Source of the DNA: Candidatus Pacearchaeota archaeon
Lineage (GTDB): Archaea > Nanobdellota > Nanobdellia > Pacearchaeales > GW2011-AR1
Length of the DNA stretch: 50,062 nt
Reading direction: 5' to 3'
Assembly (NCBI GenBank): GCA_017609755.1
Contig: JAFCDI010000002.1
Span: 1 to 50,062, forward strand
Every line of letters starts with the position of its first letter. Position 1 is the stretch's first letter. Of this stretch, positions 28,250 to 36,776 are shown in pieces. Under the pieces are notes generated by a model. That model did not search any database and had not been told where the DNA came from. It was given only the letters and a program-made list of their open reading frames with translations. Made by a program: the position numbers and the translations under genes.

Positions 28250-29236
28250 TTAAGCCTCATCTACTATTCCACTATTATTTACAAAGAAAACACACTCATT
28301 ATCTGGTAAATTAGGACTATCAATTAATTTAGCTACTCTACTTCCTTGTTTTCCTCTTCTTAAATACATTCTATATGTTGAAGCATGTCCTACAATATTT
28401 CCTCCAATTGCTGTTGTTGGATCTCCAAATAATTGAGCTGGATTTGCCATAACTTGATTAGTAACATAAACAGAAAGATTATGAGTTTCTGCAAGCTTCA
28501 TTAAATCATGCATATATCTATTTAATTTCTGTTGCCTATCTGCTAATTGTCCTCTTCCTGCAAATTCAGATCTAAAATGAGCAGTTAAAGAATCTACAAT
28601 CAATAATTTAATAGGTTCTCCTGATTTTATCATTTCAGTTATTTTTTCTAATAAAAGAATTTGATGGTCTGAATTAAAAGCACGAGCAACAAAAATATTC
28701 TTTAAAACTTTTTCGGGATTTGCTCCTAGACCTTCTGCAATTTGTTTTATTCTTGCAGGTCTAAAAGTACCTTCTGTATCAATAAACACGCATTTGCCAT
28801 TTGAACCTCCTTTATCAGCTGGCAATTGTACATTTACAGCCAAAGTTAATCCCAATTGTGTTTTTCCAGAACCATAAGCTCCAAAAGCTTCTGTTATTGC
28901 TCTGCTCTCAACCCCTTTTCCACCCAAAAGTTCATCTAATTGTTTGCTTCCTGTAGTAATATAAGATATATTTTCTCTTCTTTTTTCAAACTCAGTTCCT
29001 TCTATAAAGCCCAAATCTAGCATTCCTCGAGCTGCCTGAATAGCTTTTCTTGCAACAGCAGAACTAATTCCCGCAGCATCACTAAGTGCAGCAGGACTCA
29101 TAACAGCCAAAGACATCATATCAAAAATTCCTGCAGATTCTAATTTTGCAGAAACAGCAGGTCCAATTCCAGGTAAATCTGTTAATTGAGGTTCTTCAGA
29201 AGTTTCTTTTTCTTCTTCTTTTTTCTTTGAAACCAT
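28250..29236 (-). CDS. radA: DNA repair and recombination protein RadA
   Basis: HhH N-terminus LTDLPGIGPAVSAKLESAGI; GAYGSGKTQLGLTLAV; LLIVDSLTAHFR. Confidence 0.97.
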   Translation of the reverse strand: MVSKKKEEEKETSEEPQLTDLPGIGPAVSAKLESAGIFDMMSLAVMSPAALSDAAGISSAVARKAIQAARGMLDLGFIEGTEFEKRRENISYITTGSKQLDELLGGKGVESRAITEAFGAYGSGKTQLGLTLAVNVQLPADKGGSNGKCVFIDTEGTFRPARIKQIAEGLGANPEKVLKNIFVARAFNSDHQILLLEKITEMIKSGEPIKLLIVDSLTAHFRSEFAGRGQLADRQQKLNRYMHDLMKLAETHNLSVYVTNQVMANPAQLFGDPTTAIGGNIVGHASTYRMYLRRGKQGSRVAKLIDSPNLPDNECVFFVNNSGIVDEA

Positions 29237-29276
29237 AAAAATTCAAACTTCTAATTCTTTATAAAGATTATTTAGA

Positions 29277-29738
29277 TTACAAATATATATTGAAAAACTT
29301 GACAAAAATCAAATACAAATTTCCAATTAAAAAAAGCACAAAAATAACTGTTTCTATTCTGCCTCCTGTTTTAATTATTCCTCTTAATCTCAATTTAAAA
29401 GGATAAAAAGGCTGAATTCCTCTAATTGTTAAACTATCTGCAAGAAGATGAAGTCCAAATCCTAATAAAAAAGGAATTATTAAATTAGGCAAAAATAAAG
29501 AAAACAATAGAATAATCAATCCCAAAAAAACAAAACTATGAAAAAAACCTCTATGAGAAACAAAAAATTGAAGAGGTCTCAAAACCTTTTTTTTTCCTAA
29601 TTTAGAAAATTTAGTATCAATATCTGGAATCAAAGTTGCAATTAAAGCAACACTTAAAAAAATAAATTTATTTTCTGCAAGTTCAAAAAAAAGAAATACA
29701 AAAAAAAGAGTTATTAATAAATGAGTACGAATTAACAT
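29277..29738 (-). CDS. YdjM-family membrane-bound metal-dependent hydrolase-like protein
   Basis: LIPDIDTKFSKLG...VSHRGFFHSF...GLHLLADSLT. Confidence 0.82.
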   Translation of the reverse strand: MLIRTHLLITLFFVFLFFELAENKFIFLSVALIATLIPDIDTKFSKLGKKKVLRPLQFFVSHRGFFHSFVFLGLIILLFSLFLPNLIIPFLLGFGLHLLADSLTIRGIQPFYPFKLRLRGIIKTGGRIETVIFVLFLIGNLYLIFVKFFNIYL

Positions 29739-29768
29739 TATAATTATAAAAAAAAGACCTATAAATAA

Positions 29769-30719
29769 TTAATTTTCTTCTTCTAATTTAGCTAGTAACT
29801 TATCAGGTTCTATTTCTTTAACATTTCCAACAATAAATTCAGGATTATTAAAGAAATTATTCATTCTAACTTCTCCAGAAAAAGTAAATTCACTTCCTAA
29901 AAGATTTTCTCTTTGAATTATTAAATTTTCAGAATCTTCTAAATCTCCCATATTTAATCCAGAAATAGCTTCTTGAAACAAAACAGAACGTATTGTTTCT
30001 GTTCCATCATCTAAAACAAGATTAATTAATGCTTTTTTTTCAGGATTTATTTTTCCATGCTCTGCGCAAGAAAAACCCTCTGCTTCTTGAGTTGCTTTTT
30101 TCTTGCATTCAGGACAAACATGAAAAAATTTAGGCTCAAAAGCCTGAACAACAAAAGCTCGAGTACTTACACTATCAGATAATTTAAAGTCAGCAATATT
30201 TTTCTCTTTTACAATTTTTTCAGTTACTACTTTTTCTATTTTTTCTTTACTTGGCTTTAACTCTGAAAAACTTCCTAAATGGATTTCATTTGCTCTCATA
30301 CTTCCATTTCCAATCTCAATAACACTATCCTCTTTTATTTCTCCTTTTTCAACTAGAGAAATATGGTTTGTATCCCATAAAACAACTTTTATATTTGAAG
30401 TATCATCTGCAACAATAAGATTAACTACTTTTCCCTCGTCTCCTTTTTTTGTTGTAAAAGTACGAACTGGAGAAAGACTAATAATTTTTCCAATTATATT
30501 TACTTTTCTCATTCCAGGAAGCAACTCATCAATTTTTAATTTTTCATTATCAAAAGAAATTCCTAATTCGGCTGCAATAACTTGTGCTGCTCCTTCTTTA
30601 CTAATTAATCCTGCAAGTTTTGCTCTTTTTGCTTCAACTCTTCTTTCTATTTCCTCTTTTTCTAGTCCAGAAGATTTAGAAATTTTTTCTACAATCTTAT
30701 CATAATTTTCATCACCCAT
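29769..30719 (-). CDS. rpa: Replication factor A / OB-fold ssDNA-binding protein
   Basis: GKIISLSPVRTFTTKKGDEGKVVNLIVADDTSNIKVVLWD; zinc finger CPECKKKATQEAEGFSCAEH. Confidence 0.9.
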   Translation of the reverse strand: MGDENYDKIVEKISKSSGLEKEEIERRVEAKRAKLAGLISKEGAAQVIAAELGISFDNEKLKIDELLPGMRKVNIIGKIISLSPVRTFTTKKGDEGKVVNLIVADDTSNIKVVLWDTNHISLVEKGEIKEDSVIEIGNGSMRANEIHLGSFSELKPSKEKIEKVVTEKIVKEKNIADFKLSDSVSTRAFVVQAFEPKFFHVCPECKKKATQEAEGFSCAEHGKINPEKKALINLVLDDGTETIRSVLFQEAISGLNMGDLEDSENLIIQRENLLGSEFTFSGEVRMNNFFNNPEFIVGNVKEIEPDKLLAKLEEEN

Positions 30720-30861
30720 TTGAAAAAAAAATAAACATTATTTATAAGTATTATGCTGTTAGAAGGTTATTATTTAAAAATTTCTGTCAAATTAAAGCAA
30801 ATTATCTAAAATAACAAAAAGAAAAGTTAATCTTTATAAACTCTCTTCATTAAAATAAAAT

Positions 30862-31134
30862 ATGGGAATCGCACTAATAAAAATAAAATTAATGCCAACT
30901 TCTCCAGAAGTAAATTTAGAAGAAATTAAAGAAAAAGCAAAAGAAATTATAGAAAAGAGTAAAGGTGAAAGATGTGCTTTTGAAGAAGAACCTATTGCTT
31001 TTGGATTAAAGGCAGTAATAGTTTCTTTTGATATAGACGAAAGTCAAGAAATAGAAACTCTTGAAAAGGAATTAAGAGAAATAGAAAATATTAATTCTGC
31101 TCAAGTCATTGACATGAGGCGAGCATTTGGTTAA
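30862..31134 (+). CDS. ef1b: Elongation factor 1-beta
   Basis: LIKIKLMPTSPEVNLEEIKEKAKEII...EEEPIAFGLKAVIVSFDIDES..INSAQVIDMRRAFG. Confidence 0.93.
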   Translation: MGIALIKIKLMPTSPEVNLEEIKEKAKEIIEKSKGERCAFEEEPIAFGLKAVIVSFDIDESQEIETLEKELREIENINSAQVIDMRRAFG

Positions 31135-31195
31135 AAGACAAAATGAAATATAAATCTCTGTTTAGTCAGATGCGAGGAGAGGTCTTTGGCTAAAA

Positions 31196-31852
31196 ATGTT
31201 CTCAAAAGAACAAATTGAAAATATAAGAAATCAATTAATAAAGCAAATTCAAACAACTTTTCCAGAAGATAAGAAAAAAGAAGCAATAGAAAAAGTAAAA
31301 TTAATGAATGAAAAGCAATTAGAAAATTTTCTAGTTCAAAACAATTTAATAAGAGAAAAAGAGTTTTCAGAAATTCCTTTAGAAAACTCTTCAGAAAACT
31401 CACAAAACATATTTAGAAAAATAATTAAAAAAGAAGTTCCTTTCTACAAAATAGAAGAAAACAAATATGCTCTAGCTATTTTAGAGATAAATCCCATTTC
31501 AAAAGGACACATTATTATAATTCCAAAAGAAGCAGTTAATTCTATAGAAAAAATTCCTCAATCAGTTTTTTCACTTGCTAAAAAAATATCTAAAAAAATT
31601 AAATCAAAATTAAAACCAAATGAAATTGGAATGGCTCCTTTAAAAATTGCAGGAGAATTTATAATAAATATTTTTCCAATATATGAAAATGAATCTATAA
31701 ATTCAGAGAGATATTCTGCAGATGAAAAAGAACTTAAAGAAATGCAAAAAAAATTAGAAAAAAAATCTAGAAAAAAAATATCAAAATCTAAAAAGAAAAA
31801 TAAAGAAGATAAAGAGTTTGAAAAGATTAGATTGCCAAAAAGAATTCCATAA
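31196..31852 (+). CDS. HIT-domain-like protein lacking the histidine triad
   Basis: KEVPFYKIEENKYALAILEINPISKGHIIIIPKE matches HIT; triad region reads AGEFIINIFPIYE. Confidence 0.75.
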   Translation: MFSKEQIENIRNQLIKQIQTTFPEDKKKEAIEKVKLMNEKQLENFLVQNNLIREKEFSEIPLENSSENSQNIFRKIIKKEVPFYKIEENKYALAILEINPISKGHIIIIPKEAVNSIEKIPQSVFSLAKKISKKIKSKLKPNEIGMAPLKIAGEFIINIFPIYENESINSERYSADEKELKEMQKKLEKKSRKKISKSKKKNKEDKEFEKIRLPKRIP

Positions 31853-31866
31853 TAAATCTATAAAAA

Positions 31867-32712
31867 TCACATAAAATTTATTTTATTCCAAATATTAGAT
31901 TTCCAAAAATAAAACAATAAAATAAAACTAATTAAAAAAACAGGAGTAAAAGGAATTCCCTTTCTAATTAAAACTTCGTCTTTTTTCTTCTTAATTAAGC
32001 TAATCTCATTCTTATTTAATCCTTCCCAGCTTGCTTTTATTGTTTTATTTCCTATTTTCACATTCTTATACAACCAATCTCCTTCTGTTAATTTATCTGC
32101 CTTAATTTTAACCACCATACAACTCTCATCAACTGCTTTTACATAAATATACAAATAAGGAAAAATAAAAATAAGAATTCCTAATAAAAAGAATAAATTA
32201 GAAAAAAAACCAAAAATAACAAAAATTATTGCAATAAAAATTCCTAAAAAAACAAATTTCTTATTTTTTCTAAACTGATTTATAAATTCTTTTTTAAATT
32301 TTCTAGAATGTTTTATGCTCAAATAAACTGTAAAAAGAATACTATAAAGCACTCCTACAAGCAAAAACAAAACAAAGAACAATAAAAATATTCTTAAATT
32401 AGTTTCAAAAATATTTGAGAAAGAAAGAACTGTTCCAAGAGCAACCATTAATTTAGCATCTCCTCCTGCAAACATCTTTCCATAATAAAGCACATTTCCT
32501 AAAATAAAAAATATTCCAAAACCAATTAAACCTTGATAAAAGAAACTAAATCCCTTCTCTAAAAACAAAGAGTAAAAAAATCTAAATCCTAAAGCAAAAA
32601 TGATTAATGAAAAATTCAACCAATTCGCGACTTCTCTTTTTTTAATATCTTGAATAGTTGCAAAAACAATCCAGATTAATGCCAATGCAAATAAAAAAAT
32701 TTCACCAAACAT
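31867..32712 (-). CDS. Type IV prepilin/preflagellin peptidase (A24 family)
   Basis: ATIQDIKKREVANWL and FAGGDAKLMVALG (GxGD-type) plus multiple TM segments. Confidence 0.88.
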   Translation of the reverse strand: MFGEIFLFALALIWIVFATIQDIKKREVANWLNFSLIIFALGFRFFYSLFLEKGFSFFYQGLIGFGIFFILGNVLYYGKMFAGGDAKLMVALGTVLSFSNIFETNLRIFLLFFVLFLLVGVLYSILFTVYLSIKHSRKFKKEFINQFRKNKKFVFLGIFIAIIFVIFGFFSNLFFLLGILIFIFPYLYIYVKAVDESCMVVKIKADKLTEGDWLYKNVKIGNKTIKASWEGLNKNEISLIKKKKDEVLIRKGIPFTPVFLISFILLFYFWKSNIWNKINFM

Positions 32713-32741
32713 AAATTAAGATGGAAAAGAGAATTTATAAA

Positions 32742-32864
32742 TTATTTCTTAGAAATTTTTGTGCTTCTATATTTTCCTCCTTTTTTATAAGGATGTTTTT
32801 TCTTTTCTTTTTTCTTATTCTTTCTTTTATTTCTTTTTTCAGAAGAAGCATAATCTAAGTTCAT
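32742..32864 (-). CDS. Small, very basic peptide (40 aa)
   Basis: Manual ORF MNLDYASSEKRNKRKNKKKEKKKHPYKKGGKYRSTKISKK*. Confidence 0.45.
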   Translation of the reverse strand: MNLDYASSEKRNKRKNKKKEKKKHPYKKGGKYRSTKISKK

Positions 32865-32865
32865 T

Positions 32866-33321
32866 TTATACAGAAGAACATTCAAAAGTTACAAGAGTGT
32901 CTTCAATTAAAGATTGTACAAAAACAGTTTCTGTTCCACTAACAGGACAAAAATTAGGAAGATTTTCTTCAACAGCTGCATTTACAAGAAGCACATTATC
33001 ACAAGAAATTGAAGGACAACTTCCTACTCCATAAACTGATTTCTCTTTTGCAAGATAATTGCAAGTAACTTCTTTTAATTTTACATCGTCTGCTTTTAAA
33101 TCTCTTCCAGACATACAATAATCATAAACAGAATTAGTTGAACATGCTGCTTCACAAACAGCAACAATAGTATCTACATTATTATTAGAAATCCAGGGAA
33201 CTATTTTATTCCAGCCCATAGTAAATCCTAAAATTAAAACAACTAAGACAACTATTCCTAAAATAATAAGAATAATTGCATTTGTACTCATTCCCTGACC
33301 TCTTTTGTTATTCATAATCAT
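32866..33321 (-). CDS. Pilin-like protein (151 aa)
   Basis: NNKRGQGMSTNAIILIILGIVVLVVLILGF class III signal-like N-terminus; Cys-rich C-terminal domain. Confidence 0.75.
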   Translation of the reverse strand: MIMNNKRGQGMSTNAIILIILGIVVLVVLILGFTMGWNKIVPWISNNNVDTIVAVCEAACSTNSVYDYCMSGRDLKADDVKLKEVTCNYLAKEKSVYGVGSCPSISCDNVLLVNAAVEENLPNFCPVSGTETVFVQSLIEDTLVTFECSSV

Positions 33322-33403
33322 TTTTGAACAATAGGAAATTTTTACTTTCCTTGCGACTATATTTAATTTAAGTTTATTTTATTTATAAAGTTTTGTTTTT
33401 ATT

Positions 33404-33718
33404 TCAGGGATTATAAACTACTGAAAAAATAATTTTCCGTTTAAAAAATCCATTTTTAAAATTAAAGGTTCTTATTGACTGAGTTTTTCTAAGGCCTTCT
33501 ACAGCAAGTTCATTATAAGAATTATATTCTATCTGAGCATTTAATTCTTCAAGTAGAGCAACTCCAGAAAAATTATTTGACATCTTTAAATTAGCAAAAT
33601 AAAAACTAAGTAAAGCTAAACTGCAAACAGCTAAAATTCCCAAAACCAACAAAATTATTGGCAAATTTCCTCTTTTGTTACTAGCTAACTTCATTATTTT
33701 TCTCCTTCCAATTTTCAA
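33404..33718 (-). CDS. Pilin-like protein (104 aa)
   Basis: NKRGNLPIILLVLGILAVCSLALLSF. Confidence 0.72.
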   Translation of the reverse strand: MKIGRRKIMKLASNKRGNLPIILLVLGILAVCSLALLSFYFANLKMSNNFSGVALLEELNAQIEYNSYNELAVEGLRKTQSIRTFNFKNGFFKRKIIFSVVYNP

Positions 33719-33968
33719 TTATTTGTTTATCTTCATTTGAAGCGGATTCATAAGCAATTAAATTTTTTATTTCTAATAAATCAGTTCCTTTTCCAGAATC
33801 TAATTTTAAATTTTTTATTTGAACAATTTTTGTTTTTTGTGCTAAAATTGTAGAAGCATAAAGAAATATAATCAAAATTGAAATTATAATCAATGTGGCA
33901 ACTATCCAAGTCATAATTTCTGAAATTTGTGCTCTTTTATTTAACATTTTTTTCTGTTTTTCTAACAA
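33681..33968 (-). CDS. Pilin-like protein (95 aa)
   Basis: NKRAQISEIMTWIVATLIIISILIIFL. Confidence 0.72.
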   Translation of the reverse strand: MLEKQKKMLNKRAQISEIMTWIVATLIIISILIIFLYASTILAQKTKIVQIKNLKLDSGKGTDLLEIKNLIAYESASNEDKQIIENWKEKNNEVS

Positions 33969-34494
33969 TTGTTAAAATTTTAATTAAATAAAGTTCTTCA
34001 TTAAATTTGTCCAAAGAAAAAAATTCTTTCTCAAGACAGACTGCTTCTCTCTGATACTCTTTTTCCTTTTGAATTTCACAACTAGAAATTAAATTTAAAT
34101 TTCCTTCAGAAAAATTAAACAAAGATTTCTCTAAATTATTTGAATTAAAAAAATGAATCTCTAAATAATATTGAGGAATTCCTCCAAAAATATCTTCAGA
34201 ATTTAAATTCAAATGACATTCTTCTAGAAAATTGTTTTTAAAAGATTCATTAAATCCTTCTGAATCTAATATTGCTTTATTTATTTCACCTTGATTTGAT
34301 AAACAATTCGCTATTGAATTAGACAAAGCTTCTGCTTCTAATTCTCTAACATCATATGGATGTGAATAAAACAAATAAACCATTCCAAAAATTCCTCCTG
34401 CAACAAGTAAAATCATTGCAAACCAATAAACTGAAATTATCTTACTTCCTGCTTTTTTATACATTTTAATCATATTCAAGTATTTTAATAACAT
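33937..34494 (-). CDS. Pilin-like/pseudopilin protein (185 aa)
   Basis: KKAGSKIISVYWFAMILLVAGGIFGMVYLF; overlaps its neighbours. Confidence 0.7.
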   Translation of the reverse strand: MLLKYLNMIKMYKKAGSKIISVYWFAMILLVAGGIFGMVYLFYSHPYDVRELEAEALSNSIANCLSNQGEINKAILDSEGFNESFKNNFLEECHLNLNSEDIFGGIPQYYLEIHFFNSNNLEKSLFNFSEGNLNLISSCEIQKEKEYQREAVCLEKEFFSLDKFNEELYLIKILTIVRKTEKNVK

Positions 34495-34879
34495 ATGAAT
34501 TTATTTCTGAATCAGGATATAAATTTATATTAATTTTATTAAAATAAGAGTAAGAGTGTCCGCTATTTTCATCTAATTTTACAGTTATTAAATTATCTCT
34601 AGAAAATATTATTTCTTCAAATTCTAATCCATTTTTTTCTGCAATTTCTCTTGCTTTTTCCATATTTAAAACAATTGTCATTCCTGGTTTTGCTGAATCA
34701 ATTAAAAGAGATATTTGTTTTGAATAAGTCTCCTCTAATAAACTAGCTCCTTGTCCTGATTTTGATATAAAAAGAACTAAAATCATCAAAAACATAACAT
34801 TTAAAATAATAAAAACAACATTCTCCATTAATACTTTTCCATGATTATTCCTCTTTTTAAACATAATATAAATTATCAA
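34466..34879 (-). CDS. Pilin-like protein (137 aa)
   Basis: KKRNNHGKVLMENVVFIILNVMFLMILVLF. Confidence 0.7.
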   Translation of the reverse strand: MIIYIMFKKRNNHGKVLMENVVFIILNVMFLMILVLFISKSGQGASLLEETYSKQISLLIDSAKPGMTIVLNMEKAREIAEKNGLEFEEIIFSRDNLITVKLDENSGHSYSYFNKININLYPDSEINSYVIKILEYD

Positions 34880-34902
34880 ATAATCTTAATAAAACTAACG
34901 AA

Positions 34903-35844
34903 TTAAGAAAGAGTCACAATATCTTTACAGTTTAACAGCCTAAATGCTTCTGGACTTGCTTCAATAATTGTAGGAGCCATAAATTCATTGTCAATTCCCT
35001 CTCCTTCAACAATTAATGCTACTATTTTTGGATTGTATAATTTTTCTGCTAAATCATCTCCTACCACTCCTGTAACTACTCCAGAAACTAAGATTATTGC
35101 TCCTCCTACTGCTGTAAAAGGAAGAGTTAATATTCCTACTACTACTGCAACTCCTCCAATCCACTTGTATTTATTTCCAATTTGACTAGTAATTCCCATC
35201 ATAACAAAATAATTTTCATCAAGATGTATTTTTCCAAAAGTTGAAATTCCTTCTTCATTTCCTTCACTAACAGAAATTTCTGATACTAGAGAAGCAATAT
35301 TTTTTGTTCCAAAAAAATACTCTGCATAAGTTTGCTTTCCTTCAGAAAGAGAGGTCTCTGATAAATAATTATAAAATTCGTCTTTGTTTATTTCACCACT
35401 CTCAAAACCCTCAATTTTTCTTATGCTATTATCAAATGCTATTTGAGAGCAAATAGAACAATAATTTGCTTCCTTTGTCTTATCTCCTATATAATCAATT
35501 TTTCCTTCTCCAAACATCCACCAACAATCAGCCATTTCTTCTGCCAAAATTCTATAAACTTCTTCTTTACTAGAAGCCTTTTCAATATTTGGATTTGTCA
35601 TAGATTCGCAGCTTCCATCTTTACTCAAACATACATAAGTTCTTTTACAATTTAGAGGAACTGTTTTTTCAGATAAAAGTACATTTCCTCTAAGAATCAC
35701 AGAATTATGGCAAATTTCTTTTTCACTTTCTGCTCCAAGATTTAATCTAAACAAAAAATACAAAATAACAATAAAACTAATAACTAATACAATTAAAATA
35801 ACTATTTGCTGAGTTGTTAACTCTCCTCTTTTATTAATTTTCAT
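34903..35844 (-). CDS. Pilin-like N-terminus with Cys-rich extracellular domain and second hydrophobic segment
   Basis: MKINKRGELTTQQIVILIVLVISFIVILYFLF; CWWMFGEGKIDYI...YCSIC; start set at 35844 because it makes an ATGA overlap with the upstream ORF. Confidence 0.75.
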   Translation of the reverse strand: MKINKRGELTTQQIVILIVLVISFIVILYFLFRLNLGAESEKEICHNSVILRGNVLLSEKTVPLNCKRTYVCLSKDGSCESMTNPNIEKASSKEEVYRILAEEMADCWWMFGEGKIDYIGDKTKEANYCSICSQIAFDNSIRKIEGFESGEINKDEFYNYLSETSLSEGKQTYAEYFFGTKNIASLVSEISVSEGNEEGISTFGKIHLDENYFVMMGITSQIGNKYKWIGGVAVVVGILTLPFTAVGGAIILVSGVVTGVVGDDLAEKLYNPKIVALIVEGEGIDNEFMAPTIIEASPEAFRLLNCKDIVTLS

Positions 35845-35945
35845 CCTAAAATCCCCATTTTTCTTAAGGCAACATAAAGAGCTGTTGCTATAACTATAAA
35901 AAAGAAAATCCAAATTATATATTTTAGTAATTCTTCTAAATTCAT
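35841..35945 (-). CDS. Single-TM micropeptide (34 aa)
   Basis: Manual ORF MNLEELLKYIIWIFFFIVIATALYVALRKMGILG*; ATGA overlap with next gene. Confidence 0.6.
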   Translation of the reverse strand: MNLEELLKYIIWIFFFIVIATALYVALRKMGILG

Positions 35946-36415
35946 ATTCTAGTTATTTGAATTTTTCCTCCTATTTTTCTTATATTTATTTCAACAATTT
36001 CTTCATGATATTTCTCTATTTTAATATCCTCAAATTCTAATAAATTTGAAATAATCAAACAAGAACCTTCTTTTGAACATTTTTTTATTTGCCTATCAAA
36101 AATATCTCCAAAAACTTTGTTGCAAATACATATGCAATTCTCTCCTGAACAAGAATTTGGTTTTTTCTCTTCTCCAGTAAAACTAAATAAAGTCCATCCC
36201 TGAGGCTGAAGAGCAGTTATATTTCCTCCTAAAGAATCTAAATTTGAAATCATTTCAGAAATTTTATCAATTGTTTCTGCTGCTTCTCTCTCTTTTTTCT
36301 GTTTTGATTCTGAAGAAAGAATATTAACTAAAAAATAAGCTAACAAAGCCAAACCAATTACTGCTATAATCATTTTTAGAGTTTCTTCAGTTAATAACAT
36401 TCCTTTATTTTTCAT
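35942..36415 (-). CDS. Pilin-like protein (157 aa)
   Basis: NKGMLLTEETLKMIIAVIGLALLAYFLV; CSGENCICIC motif. Confidence 0.72.
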   Translation of the reverse strand: MKNKGMLLTEETLKMIIAVIGLALLAYFLVNILSSESKQKKEREAAETIDKISEMISNLDSLGGNITALQPQGWTLFSFTGEEKKPNSCSGENCICICNKVFGDIFDRQIKKCSKEGSCLIISNLLEFEDIKIEKYHEEIVEINIRKIGGKIQITRI

Positions 36416-36582
36416 ATCAAAGACAAAATAAATTTAAAACTAGAATTTCCAGTTCCTCCCACATTAGAGATAAAAACTGCAACATGATTTTTAAATACAT
36501 AATAAACTCCCCAAACAACTGCCACAATAACTAAAATTCCAATTATTAATTTTATAAGCTGATTTATAGTTAATTCTGCCAT
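36412..36582 (-). CDS. Small single-TM protein (56 aa)
   Basis: Manual ORF MAELTINQLIKLIIGILVIVAVVWGVYYVFKNHVAVFISNVGGTGNSSFKFILSLI*; ATGA overlap with next gene. Confidence 0.65.
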   Translation of the reverse strand: MAELTINQLIKLIIGILVIVAVVWGVYYVFKNHVAVFISNVGGTGNSSFKFILSLI

Positions 36583-36583
36583 T

Positions 36584-36742
36584 TTAAGTTCCTCTAAATA
36601 AATTTTTAAGAGAATCTATTAGAGAGATTCCTTTTTGCTTTAATAAAAATATAGTAATAATTAAAATTGCTAAAACTGCAAGAGCAATTAAAAGCCAGGG
36701 CAAATATTCTGTAACAATTCCTCTTTTATTCCTCTTTTTCAT
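36584..36742 (-). CDS. Small pilin-like protein (52 aa)
   Basis: Manual ORF MKKRNKRGIVTEYLPWLLIALAVLAILIITIFLLKQKGISLIDSLKNLFRGT*. Confidence 0.68.
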   Translation of the reverse strand: MKKRNKRGIVTEYLPWLLIALAVLAILIITIFLLKQKGISLIDSLKNLFRGT

Positions 36743-36776
36743 AATATATCCTATAAAAGAATATTAATAAATCTAA

